Origin: Vibrio sp. CAU 1672
GTDB taxonomy: Bacteria; Pseudomonadota; Gammaproteobacteria; Enterobacterales; Vibrionaceae
NCBI RefSeq assembly: GCF_029223195.1
Contig: NZ_JARHUF010000019.1
Span: forward strand, 1-64,000
Reading direction: 5' to 3'
Length of the DNA stretch: 64,000 nt
Part shown: one piece after another, positions 54,618 to 63,152 of the stretch
How the letters are laid out: each line of letters begins with the position of its first letter
Position numbering within the stretch: position 1 is the first letter of the stretch
Notes under the pieces: model-generated
What the model was told of the DNA's origin: nothing
The model's input: only the letters and a program-made list of their open reading frames with translations
The model's database searches: none
Made by a program: the position numbers and the translations under genes

Positions 54618-54877
54618 AATAACTCCTAGATAACTGATTCGATTTTTTGCAAAGTTCAAGAGCACATCTCGACTTGGAATAAATACAAAATAGCAACCCA
54701 ATAACTTTCAGTACACAGCATATTTGTTCGTCTAACTGGACATTTGTTTTTAGAAAGCCAAACTGTGATGACGATACAAAGCCGAAGCTAAGGCATTATA
54801 AATCAATGAAATTATATATAATCCGCACTGATTACTCGCAGCCATTTCAAGACAGCTTGCTTCACAAATAGAGAAAA

Positions 54878-55816
54878 ATGTATCTAGCAACGCCAAGAAA
54901 GAATGACATATACTGGAATGGTTATTTACTTCTCTGGTTCCCCTTCATGCTCGATAAAGATTACCTCCTTGAATCTCTTCACCATTACAAAAACTTGAGT
55001 GGTGATATCAACAATGTGTTTTGTGCGGGCAGTCTGCCTAAACCGCCTCAACTTGCTTTTCAAGTTCACTTTCCGCGTATCGAAATGGTGCTGTTTGGTG
55101 AGTTAGAAATAGAACTTGGCAGCCACACTGGTGTCGAGCAGAAGAGAGTATTCAAACAAGGTGATGTAATTTACTTGCCAGCAGAGAGCTGGAACCAACC
55201 GAGCTGGGGCAAAAATCCTGTGGTGACCATGACGGTCATGGTGGGTAAACAGAGCTTTGGTTTAAGCCTGCTGAGCTGGGATGGCGAGACATTCGACTCT
55301 GCAATAAAGGAGACCGTGCTGCGCCGCGGACCACGAGTTGGGACGTTTATTCTCAATGCATTGGAAGAATTAACTCGACAAATCGAATCGCAAGCCACGA
55401 TGAAGCTTTTGGTAAGTTCACTGTATAGTCACATTGTGGATCTCATTGAACAGCCACTAGAAACACCATCTAAAAGCCACGCGTTGTTTGAGTCAGTAAG
55501 AGATTATTTAGAACAGCACTACCAAGAGCCATTGACGCGAGAATCCGTAGCAGAGCATTTTTACGTATCGCCGAACTACCTTTCGCAACTGTTCCAAAAA
55601 GAAGGGAAAATCAAGTTCAATGAACACTTAAACCATATTCGTTTAGAGCGCGCCAAGTTCTTATTGGTAGAATACGATATGAAGGTAAAAGAAGTGGCGC
55701 ACCGTTGTGGCTTCAAAGACAGTAACTACTTTTGTCGGGTATTTCGAGCGCAAACCGAGCGCTCGCCATCAGAATATCGAGCACAATATCTCAGTGCTCA
55801 TGTTGCAGAAGAGTAA
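54878..55816 (+). CDS. AraC-family transcriptional regulator, YijO-like
   Basis: The product has 312 residues. The N-terminal sensor contains cupin-like features (VFKQGDVIYLPAESWNQPSW). The C-terminal pair of helix-turn-helix motifs spans about 205-305 (ESVAEHFYVSPNYLSQLFQKEGKI; KEVAHRCGFKDSNYFCRVFRAQT). It is plus-strand between gldA and frwD-like, the same place as YijO beside frwD in E. coli. It probably controls the divergent and surrounding PTS/glycyl-radical genes. The ATG at 54878 has a weak site; an internal start at 54950 is possible. Confidence 0.87.
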   Translation: MYLATPRKNDIYWNGYLLLWFPFMLDKDYLLESLHHYKNLSGDINNVFCAGSLPKPPQLAFQVHFPRIEMVLFGELEIELGSHTGVEQKRVFKQGDVIYLPAESWNQPSWGKNPVVTMTVMVGKQSFGLSLLSWDGETFDSAIKETVLRRGPRVGTFILNALEELTRQIESQATMKLLVSSLYSHIVDLIEQPLETPSKSHALFESVRDYLEQHYQEPLTRESVAEHFYVSPNYLSQLFQKEGKIKFNEHLNHIRLERAKFLLVEYDMKVKEVAHRCGFKDSNYFCRVFRAQTERSPSEYRAQYLSAHVAEE

Positions 55817-55819
55817 CGA

Positions 55820-56155
55820 TCAAAAACTGATTTCAGTACCTCGGGGGGCTTGGCGGATCTTGTCAATCGCTCCCATCACCTCTTCGGTACGACGCAAAAA
55901 ATGCGCGATGGCACAGCGCACTACTCGGCTATTTTCAAATCGTTCCGCACCTTCAATATTGATGTCAGAAACGATCACAACAACGTCCGCAGAATCAATC
56001 AAATCTTGTGTTAATTGGTTTTCACTCCCCAATGCTCCCTGAGTTTCAACCGTTACCTTGTGACCGAGTTTGCGCCCCATTTTTTCAAGCGCTTCGGCAG
56101 CCATGTAAGTATGCGCTACACCGCTAATACATGCGGTTACACCAACTATTTTCAT
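55820..56155 (-). CDS. PTS fructose-like EIIB component, FrwD-like
   Basis: The product has 111 residues, the FrwD size. The phosphorylated cysteine C9 lies in VTACISGVAHTYMAAEAL. It accepts phosphate from the EIIA/HPr chain and passes it to sugar in EIIC. It lies downstream of a terminator after the aldolase gene and is convergent with the AraC gene, ending 3 bases from it. E. coli frwD also lies beside the AraC gene yijO. The second EIIB of the locus (61215-61538) has CPSG rather than CISG. Confidence 0.85.
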   Translation of the reverse strand: MKIVGVTACISGVAHTYMAAEALEKMGRKLGHKVTVETQGALGSENQLTQDLIDSADVVVIVSDINIEGAERFENSRVVRCAIAHFLRRTEEVMGAIDKIRQAPRGTEISF

Positions 56156-56162
56156 AATATAA

Positions 56163-56211
56163 AAATAAAAAGACCAAGCTTATAAATGAGTTTAACTCAT
56201 TAAGCATGGTC
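56163..56211 (-). terminator. Terminator after the aldolase gene
   Basis: On the minus strand GACCA, GCTT and AATGAG pair with CTCATT, AAGC and TGGTC across a small loop, followed by TTTTTATTTTT. It separates the frwC-to-fsa operon from frwD. Confidence 0.8.
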
Positions 56212-56280
56212 ATTCTTAATCCTGGTCAGCTTTACGTCACAACCAAGCGGACAAACGATTAGAGCGTGTACTGGATCACA

Positions 56281-56958
56281 CTAAAGAACGTCGAGAACGT
56301 TGGTACCTTCGCCGTAAACCGCATCCCAGTCTGCGACAAATCCTGCAACACCAGAGTCAGTTAATGGGTGGACAAGCAACTGATCAAACACATCCGGTGC
56401 AATCGTCACTGAATGAATGCCAGACAACGCTAATTGATGCACTTGTTGAACGTTCTTAAATGAAGCGCCAAGCACCTTCGCGTTTAGATTGTAGTTTTTG
56501 ATGATTTGTGCCATTTCAACAGCAACGGCAACACCATCACCACAAATATTGTCCAGACGGTTTACATAAGGCGCGAGGAATTCAGCCCCTGCTTTCGCCG
56601 CCATCAGCGCTTGTTGCGGAGTCAAAATTGCAGTCGCGGTAATGCGAATACCTTCCTCATAAATCAACTTCATCGCTTTGATGCCTTGTGGCGTCACGGG
56701 CACTTTAATGATTATCTTAGGATCAATTGCGCGTAGTGCTCTTGCTTCTTTTAACATGGTTTCCGCGTCTTTGCCCATCACCTGAGCGTGCAAAGTGCAT
56801 TCTTCACCAATGATCTCACGAATATCTAACAAGATTTCTTTTAGAGGACGATTCTCTTTCGCGATAATCGACGGGTTAGTAGTAACACCTTCGATAGGGT
56901 AAAGATCAACGGCTTTCTTAATCGCTTCGATGCTTGCGGTGTCTAGCATTAAAATCAT
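56281..56958 (-). CDS. fsa: Fructose-6-phosphate aldolase (FsaA/FsaB type)
   Basis: The product has 225 residues. The transaldolase-like barrel starts LDTASIEAIKKA and VTTNPSI, with the Schiff-base lysine K85 in IIIKVPVTPQG and Tyr131 in APYVNRLDN, the same as E. coli FsaA. It splits fructose-6-phosphate or 1-deoxyfructose-6-phosphate to glyceraldehyde-3-phosphate plus a ketone. It lies downstream of the SDR gene on the minus strand, 106 bases after it. Confidence 0.93.
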   Translation of the reverse strand: MILMLDTASIEAIKKAVDLYPIEGVTTNPSIIAKENRPLKEILLDIREIIGEECTLHAQVMGKDAETMLKEARALRAIDPKIIIKVPVTPQGIKAMKLIYEEGIRITATAILTPQQALMAAKAGAEFLAPYVNRLDNICGDGVAVAVEMAQIIKNYNLNAKVLGASFKNVQQVHQLALSGIHSVTIAPDVFDQLLVHPLTDSGVAGFVADWDAVYGEGTNVLDVL

Positions 56959-57064
56959 AGTACAACTCCTAATTTAAACGGCGACTGCTGGCTAGCGTAA
57001 AACAATCGCCTGAATCTCTCTCTTTGATGAATAACTTTTCTCAGTTGCTTTGTGCTGAGGATTC

Positions 57065-57928
57065 TTATTCAGAGATATAGTGAAACTCTGTTAAACACTT
57101 AGTGATAGCGGCTTTGCTCTCGGTAAAGACCACGCCCTGCTCGGCTAGCTTGCTGGTATCGAGCCTGACATCGCGCGTTTTCGGCATATCATTGGCTTGC
57201 AGTAAACTTTCTAAACGTGCATTCTGACCAAGCTCAGTCAATATATGCTCCGCAATCTCATAGCGGCTCGCTGGGTTGTGCGCGCCCGTATGGTAAGTAC
57301 CATATGGAATGGTGAAGATCTTCGGAAATTGATCAATAAGTTCATGCACGTACGTTAAACCACGGAACTCATTACGGCGCTCTTGCATCACCTCACCGTT
57401 AGTCAGTGCTTGCATCACATTCCACACCACATTGGGATTAATGGTGGTATTACGCTCTGGCAAACCAAATAGCCATGTAAAACGCAGAATCCACATTTCT
57501 TCTAAAATTGATTTCAGTTCACCTTCGGCTTCCAGTTTATTTTGACCATAAACCGTGTCTGGCACTGGTGTGTCTGACTCGCGGTACGGACCCGCTTCTG
57601 TATTGCCATTGAAGACTTGCTCTGTGGAGATAAAGACCAGCTTTGAACCTTCCGCTTTACATGCATTGGCCACATTAATTGCGCCCTGAACATTCACCTT
57701 ATGCGCCACTTCCGGGTGCTTATTACAAAAATCTGTCACGGCAATTGCCGCTGCATGAATGACGTAATCAGGTTGAAACTCTGCGAAAGTAGCATCCACA
57801 GCGGCTTTATCAGTGATATCCAGTTGATCAACATCCAGACCCAAGATATCGAAATCATTGTCATAGCGATTGATAAAACGCGTTCCAAAGAAGCCTCTCG
57901 CCCCGGTGATCAGTATTTTCTTTTTCAT
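57065..57928 (-). CDS. RmlD-like short-chain dehydrogenase in the glycyl-radical operon
   Basis: The product has 287 residues from ATG 57928, which follows GGAGG and nearly touches the activase stop (TAATATG). The extended-SDR Rossmann motif is ITGARGFFGTRF; DVDQLDITD and FISTEQVFNG follow, with the YxxxK catalytic pair in VYGQNKLEAE. It resembles dTDP-4-dehydrorhamnose reductase (RmlD) and related NAD(P)H-dependent enzymes. No sugar nucleotide gene is nearby. Inside this locus it could oxidise, reduce or epimerise a sugar phosphate. It has no counterpart in the E. coli locus. Confidence 0.82.
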   Translation of the reverse strand: MKKKILITGARGFFGTRFINRYDNDFDILGLDVDQLDITDKAAVDATFAEFQPDYVIHAAAIAVTDFCNKHPEVAHKVNVQGAINVANACKAEGSKLVFISTEQVFNGNTEAGPYRESDTPVPDTVYGQNKLEAEGELKSILEEMWILRFTWLFGLPERNTTINPNVVWNVMQALTNGEVMQERRNEFRGLTYVHELIDQFPKIFTIPYGTYHTGAHNPASRYEIAEHILTELGQNARLESLLQANDMPKTRDVRLDTSKLAEQGVVFTESKAAITKCLTEFHYISE

Positions 57929-57929
57929 A

Positions 57930-58814
57930 TTAGCCTCCAATGACTACTTGGTATCCGTTTGCCTGCAAATGGCTGCGGATGGCTTCCACTTCAGCTTTGC
58001 TAGGAACAGGAACGTCTTTCATCAAGTATTCCATTCCTAATGACTCGTATTTGCTTGCGCCATATTGATGAAATGGCAGCAGGTGAATCTCTGTGATATC
58101 GAAAGGTTTTAAAAAGCTCAAAACACTCTCGATATTGATTAAATCCAAGGTATAACCAGGAATAAGCGGCAGACGCGGAATCACATTACACCCTTGCTCC
58201 ACCAGCATTTTGAAGTTCCCGAGTACCTTCTCAACATTCAACCCAATAATGCTTTTGGCTCTTTGGGCATCCATAATTTTGAAATCAAACAACACTTCAT
58301 CACACAACGCGCCAATGCGACTGAGTTGTGTGCTGCTACCATGACCTGAGGTTTCTATGGCAGTGCGATAGCCGAGCTGCTTTAGCTTGGTTAAAAGTTC
58401 AATCGCGAAGTGCGCCTGACTCAATACTTCCCCACCAGATAACGTAATACCGCCATCTGAACTATCAAAGAACACGTCGTCTTTTGCTATCTCGGCCAGC
58501 ACTTCATCCAGCGTCATGTCGGTGCCAATTTGTTCGTAAGCACCGCTTGGGCACTCTTCCACGTTCATCTCACAATCATCACACTCAAGGCACAGCGCTT
58601 TGCGACGCATGTAAGTAGTTTTGTGTGAGCGAGACTCAGGATTGGCACACCATGGGCAGCTAAGGGGGCACCCCTTGAAGAACACCACGGTTCGGATTCC
58701 CGTCCCATCATGGAGCGAGTAACGCTGGATGTTAAAAATACGCGCACTACTGCTATTCTCTACGGTGTCGGGCATCGGATCACAGCACATGGGCAGTTCT
58801 TCGAATGATGTCAT
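57930..58814 (-). CDS. pflC: Glycyl-radical enzyme activating protein, PflC/YbiY type
   Basis: Radical SAM activase of 294 residues from ATG 58814. The iron-sulfur cluster motif is GCPLSCPWC (C49, C53, C56), preceded by IFNIQRYSLHDGTGIRTVVFFKG. A further cysteine cluster CLECDDCEMNVEEC is inserted, typical of activases of class III glycyl radical enzymes. It installs the glycyl radical on the lyase. The frame extends to 58862; ATG 58814 and ATG 58790 are both possible, and the second would overlap the lyase stop by 11 bases. Downstream is the SDR. Confidence 0.9.
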   Translation of the reverse strand: MTSFEELPMCCDPMPDTVENSSSARIFNIQRYSLHDGTGIRTVVFFKGCPLSCPWCANPESRSHKTTYMRRKALCLECDDCEMNVEECPSGAYEQIGTDMTLDEVLAEIAKDDVFFDSSDGGITLSGGEVLSQAHFAIELLTKLKQLGYRTAIETSGHGSSTQLSRIGALCDEVLFDFKIMDAQRAKSIIGLNVEKVLGNFKMLVEQGCNVIPRLPLIPGYTLDLINIESVLSFLKPFDITEIHLLPFHQYGASKYESLGMEYLMKDVPVPSKAEVEAIRSHLQANGYQVVIGG

Positions 58815-61080
58815 CTTGAATCTCTTTCGATAATTCAACGAAGAATGCACTGTAACCCGCAACTCGAACCACCAACCCTGAGTAATCTTCAGGCTTCTCT
58901 TGAGCTTTTTTCAGCGTCTCCGCATTTAATACGTTAAATTGGATGTGCTGCAATTTGAGCTTCATAAATGCGCGGATAAAGTCAGACAGTTTGCTTAAGC
59001 CTTGATCGCCCTCCAGCGTCGCTGGGGTAAACTTCACGTTGAGTAGGCTGCCGTTTGACAGCAAGTAGTTATCTAGCTTGCTGACTGATTTCAGTACCGC
59101 CGTTGGACCCAACTTATCTTTACCTAACATGGGTGACAAACCACCATCGGCAAGCTGCTCGCCCGATAAACGCCCATCAGCGGTTGCACCAACAACTGCA
59201 CCCAACGGTACATGAGCAGAAACCGTGTAAGAGCCCGGAGTGAACTGACCTCCACGAGGGTTTTCGTATTGCTCCACTTCTTTACAGAACAAACGCAGCA
59301 ATTCTGAACCAAGAGCGTCAACTTCATCATTGTCGTTGCCGTATTTCTCGTACTTATTCATCAAGCGAGCACGGATCTTCTCACCGTTTGGCACCTCAAA
59401 GTTATTGTCTAATGTGTCGATAAATTCTTTGAACGTGCAACGTTTATCTTCAAAAACATAGCGCTTAAGTGCATGAAGAGAGTCAGATAGATTGGCAATA
59501 CCGATGCCTTGAACACCTGAAAAGTTGTAGCGCCCCCCGCCGTAAGTGATGTCTTTGCCATTCGAAATACAATCACTGATGAATGAGGACAGAAGCGGTA
59601 CCGGGGCCCAATCACGATGACCCACATCGCAGATGTTAGAACCTTGGACCATCAACTTTACGTAGTGCTTGATGTCTTCACGAATCTCAGCGATTAAGCT
59701 GTCAAAGCTAACGTCTGGGTTATCAGCGTTACGTTGCATCACCAACTCCATCACCTTGAGCAGGTTGAACATCGCGATGTCGTGTAAACCGTAAGTTTTA
59801 CCTGGAATCGAAAGCTCCACACAACCAACAACCGAGTAATCACGCGCATCTTCTAGTGACACGCCACGGTTTAGGAAGGCTGGCACCACCACTTCATCAT
59901 TGAAGATTTGAGGTATGCCCGTACCCAGGCGAATCGTCTCTGCTGTTTTCATCAAGAAGCCACGGTCCATGAACTCGTTTACACGCACGCCCAGATTAGG
60001 TTGTGGCAACTGCACGCTTTGGTACGCATCCAAACACAAGGTCGAGAGTGTGTTCACCGCACTGCGCCCGACTTCACTCAAACCACCTAACAAGATGGTG
60101 TAACCTGTTGGAAAACCTGCAAAGAACTTCGCACTGCTCGAAGAACGCAGAAGGACAATATCGTTAGTTTTGATCCACAGACTCTCTAACAGTTCACGCA
60201 AGTATGCTGGTGACTCACCATACGCCAATGACTGCTCGTAGAATGGCAACATGTATTGGTCAAAGCGACCGAGCGACAGAGAACTCGCATTCGATTCATA
60301 TTGGAGAATGATGTTCATGTACCAGAACAACTGGCACGCTTCGTAGAACCCGCTTGGTTTTTCCGTTGCTATTTTGCGAGAGATAGCCGCAATCTTATTC
60401 AGTTCTTGTTTACGTTGTTCGTCTTCCATCGTGAGCGCTATGTTCTCAGCCTGTTCCGCATAACGATGAATATGACGAATGGATGCTTGTAGTAAGATCA
60501 CAACCGACTTGAAAAAATCATTTTCGGGTTGGCTCAGGCTCAGGCTTTGTAGTTCATCCAAAAGCGCTCCCAACCCATTATTTAGCAGACGATCAAAATC
60601 GATGATAATGTGACCTTGGCCTTTATCTGTCTGATTAACACTAAAGATATTCTGTCCAACCGCCAGTTTTACCGCTTCAGGAATTTGTGCGTTAATGAAA
60701 TCTTTCATCGAACGCTCAGCCCAGTAAGGAAGCAGTTGCTCGCGGTAGACGGCTTTGTCCTGCTCTGAGATAAAGAACTTGTCCTGCGGACGGGATTCAA
60801 AAATATCTAACTCTTTCTCAATCCAATATGGGTCCATTTCCGGTGAAGCAACACCAGCTCGAGGTTGAACGGTGCGGTTACCTGCAATCAGCTCATCTTC
60901 TCGGATAGAGATTTCAATATTGTCCATTACATAGGCGGTCGCTTTGGCACGACGAATCAGCGTCGGCTCACCCTCTGTTTGCTTATGACTTTCTGTGTAC
61001 AGCAATGCACGCTCCAGTGAGATTTGGCGTTTTGCAGCAAACAGTGCAGATTTAAGACGTTCTATGCGTGGGGTACTCAT
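58780..61080 (-). CDS. pflD: Glycyl radical enzyme, PflD/YbiW type (anhydrohexitol-6-phosphate lyase-like)
   Basis: The product has 766 residues; E. coli PflD has 765. The active-site thiyl Cys is C420 in VGCVELSIPG, with E422, the general-base glutamate of the class III (dehydratase/lyase-like) group; pyruvate formate-lyase has two adjacent cysteines instead. The glycyl radical site is G742 in RVAGYSAFF. Such enzymes cleave C-O or C-C bonds in the absence of oxygen. The E. coli homologues have been reported to open the ring of 1,5-anhydroglucitol-6-phosphate or 1,5-anhydromannitol-6-phosphate. Flanked by frwB upstream and activase downstream in one operon. Confidence 0.9.
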   Translation of the reverse strand: MSTPRIERLKSALFAAKRQISLERALLYTESHKQTEGEPTLIRRAKATAYVMDNIEISIREDELIAGNRTVQPRAGVASPEMDPYWIEKELDIFESRPQDKFFISEQDKAVYREQLLPYWAERSMKDFINAQIPEAVKLAVGQNIFSVNQTDKGQGHIIIDFDRLLNNGLGALLDELQSLSLSQPENDFFKSVVILLQASIRHIHRYAEQAENIALTMEDEQRKQELNKIAAISRKIATEKPSGFYEACQLFWYMNIILQYESNASSLSLGRFDQYMLPFYEQSLAYGESPAYLRELLESLWIKTNDIVLLRSSSSAKFFAGFPTGYTILLGGLSEVGRSAVNTLSTLCLDAYQSVQLPQPNLGVRVNEFMDRGFLMKTAETIRLGTGIPQIFNDEVVVPAFLNRGVSLEDARDYSVVGCVELSIPGKTYGLHDIAMFNLLKVMELVMQRNADNPDVSFDSLIAEIREDIKHYVKLMVQGSNICDVGHRDWAPVPLLSSFISDCISNGKDITYGGGRYNFSGVQGIGIANLSDSLHALKRYVFEDKRCTFKEFIDTLDNNFEVPNGEKIRARLMNKYEKYGNDNDEVDALGSELLRLFCKEVEQYENPRGGQFTPGSYTVSAHVPLGAVVGATADGRLSGEQLADGGLSPMLGKDKLGPTAVLKSVSKLDNYLLSNGSLLNVKFTPATLEGDQGLSKLSDFIRAFMKLKLQHIQFNVLNAETLKKAQEKPEDYSGLVVRVAGYSAFFVELSKEIQDDIIRRTAHVL

Positions 61081-61128
61081 ATATAGACTCCTGAGAATAC
61101 CTAGTTGTTGAGCGATGTAGTGGTTTTG

Positions 61129-61196
61129 TATAGCTAAGTAACCCGGTAGAGAGTCACTTAGCTATACAGAGCAGAGAAACACAAGCCTCTCTGCTC
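61129..61196 (-). other. Two inter-gene hairpins between frwB and the glycyl radical gene
   Basis: TATAGCTAAGT (61129-61139) pairs with ACTTAGCTATA (61156-61166), and GAGCAGAGA (61169-61177) pairs with TCTCTGCTC (61188-61196). Neither has a T tail on the minus strand. They may stabilise or process the transcript so that transporter and lyase are made in different amounts. Confidence 0.55.
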
Positions 61197-61214
61197 CGTT
61201 CGCTTAATGGGTGA

Positions 61215-61538
61215 TTAAGCCGTTACCGATTCCAGGTGTTTTTCAATCTTATCCATCACCGCTGCTGCACGTTTTACTGCGTCACTTACACCGATGCGAA
61301 CGATAGTCTTACCTTCAAAGCGTTCCGAGTTTTTGATATCGATATCTTTAGTTAGAATGACAATATCTGCTGCTTTGATGGTGCTTTCATCTAGCTCGTT
61401 TTCGATACCGATTGAACCTTGAGTTTCAACTTGGCAAGACCAAGCTTTTGCTTTAGCTGCTGCTTCAATAGCTTCTGCTGCCATGTATGTGTGTGCTACA
61501 CCCGAAGGACATGCTGTTACTGCTACGATAGAAGTCAT
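61215..61538 (-). CDS. frwB: PTS fructose-like EIIB component, FrwB-like
   Basis: The product has 107 residues; E. coli FrwB has 106. The phospho-cysteine C10 lies in VTACPSGVAHTYMAAEAI, the standard fructose-family EIIB signature. It lies between frwC and the glycyl radical gene. An 8-bp hairpin (61607-61614 with 61622-61629) separates it from frwC. Confidence 0.9.
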   Translation of the reverse strand: MTSIVAVTACPSGVAHTYMAAEAIEAAAKAKAWSCQVETQGSIGIENELDESTIKAADIVILTKDIDIKNSERFEGKTIVRIGVSDAVKRAAAVMDKIEKHLESVTA

Positions 61539-61650
61539 AATCTTGTTTCCTATAATGTTTTGGATAATTCTTTAATTCGTTTTTTACTTGTTTTGTGTTT
61601 GCTTTTTAGGCGAGCGAATCACTCGCCTAGTCATTAACCCGTTTGCTGGA

Positions 61651-62721
61651 TTAACCAATCTCGATATCAAGACCGAGGTCATCGGATTCTTCTTTCTCTG
61701 CCACCACTGGGCGGCGAGCTTTTAAAAAGTTGACAAGAAGCGCCGTTACGAACGAGCCCACAGCAAGTGCGATGATGAAGCTAAAGCGGCCTTCAACTAC
61801 TGGCAATACGATTAACCCACCCCATGCTGCGTAGCTTTTTACACCAAGTACTGCTGCGGTTGCGGAGCCAACGGCTGTACCAACCATAATGGATGGAAGT
61901 ACACGTAGTGGGTCTGCCGCGGCAAACGGAATCGCACCTTCAGTGATACCCATAGTGCCCATTAAAATCGATGCTCGACCCGCTTCTTGTTCGCTGTAGT
62001 CGTACAACTTTTTGTTTAAGAAAGTCGCTAAGCCCATGCCGACAGAGGGAACGGCTACCGCAACTGAAGAGATACCCGCTACGTTATAGATGCCTTCACC
62101 GACACACATGATGACAAACGCATAAGCCACTTTGTTGACTGGCCCACCCATATCGAAGGCAATCATTAAACCCATGATGATAGCGAGCAGAACAATACTC
62201 TCGTTTTGCATACCTTTTAAGAAGTCGGTTAGCGCAGCAGTAGCCGCACCAATTGGCTCACCAATACCCCACACGATCGCACCAGCGGTAACGAAGGTAC
62301 CAATGATTGGAATAACAAAGATCGGCATGACAGAGCGAGCGTAAGACGGCACTTTGATCTTCTTAAGATAGAACACCACGATACCACCAAGCAGGCCTGC
62401 GAAGATCGCACCAAAGAAGCCCGTGTTGTACATATTTGCGCCGATAAACGCAGCGATCGCCGATGGTGCCAGTGCTGAGCGATCCGCAATTGAGTAACCA
62501 ATGTAAGCCGCAAGGATGGGCACCATGAGTTGGAAGCCAGCGACGCCAATGAAGAAGAGATCGTGCAACCACGTGCCCTCTTCAGGAACGGCACCTTCAC
62601 CGTAAAGCATGACCGACATCGCGAGCAGTATCCCCCCTGCAACCACAAATGGGATCATGTGTGACACACCTGTCATTAGATGTTGACGAGTGTCCTTGAG
62701 TATTGAGATTAAGTCTTTCAT
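61651..62721 (-). CDS. frwC: PTS fructose-like EIIC component, FrwC-like
   Basis: The product has 356 residues; FrwC has 359. About eight to nine hydrophobic helices are visible, beginning GVSHMIPFVVAGGILLAMSVML. The fructose-family signature MAFDMGGPVNKVAYAF and the GITEGAIPFAA motif, which contributes to the sugar site, are present. It imports and phosphorylates a sugar or anhydrohexitol with the EIIBs. First gene of the minus-strand operon. Confidence 0.92.
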   Translation of the reverse strand: MKDLISILKDTRQHLMTGVSHMIPFVVAGGILLAMSVMLYGEGAVPEEGTWLHDLFFIGVAGFQLMVPILAAYIGYSIADRSALAPSAIAAFIGANMYNTGFFGAIFAGLLGGIVVFYLKKIKVPSYARSVMPIFVIPIIGTFVTAGAIVWGIGEPIGAATAALTDFLKGMQNESIVLLAIIMGLMIAFDMGGPVNKVAYAFVIMCVGEGIYNVAGISSVAVAVPSVGMGLATFLNKKLYDYSEQEAGRASILMGTMGITEGAIPFAAADPLRVLPSIMVGTAVGSATAAVLGVKSYAAWGGLIVLPVVEGRFSFIIALAVGSFVTALLVNFLKARRPVVAEKEESDDLGLDIEIG

Positions 62722-63152
62722 AGACTTCTCCTTGGATAAGTTTTTTTAAACTGTTTCACGTAAAGGGTTAAAACTTCAGCCGGCCGTGCTTTGGTATCTA
62801 ATATAGTGAGCAATAGTACTATTCAGTTAGAGGATAAAACTTCTATTTACTGGATATTCGTTCGATCGAAATAAAAAATCGATCTAGCTCCCGAAAATTA
62901 ACCAAGATTAACCAGATAAAGTTAAACAGATTAAAATCAATAACATAAACACAAATAAAGTCAAAAAAACAATAAGGACATGTTTGAAATCACAAATTAA
63001 ACTGTAATTTTGACCCCTGTCACAGTTAACTTTAAAACTAACAAAAATCCAGCTTTTCGCAGTTTTGTCCCATGGCCCGTACTGTTCACTTTGTTATTGT
63101 GAAAACATAACGAAAGGCAGTAACCATTGCCGAAGTAAAAGGACAGTATGAA
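62722..63152. promoter_or_regulatory. Divergent promoter region of frwC and ptsA, with repeated candidate regulator sites
   Basis: Three near-identical sequences, TTAACCAAGA (62898-62907), TTAACCAGAT (62908-62917) and TTAAACAGAT (62922-62931), stand in tandem. A 12-bp palindrome AATAGTACTATT lies at 62812-62823. The AraC-type protein at 54878 is a plausible binder of the repeats. No gene is in these 431 bases. Confidence 0.5.
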
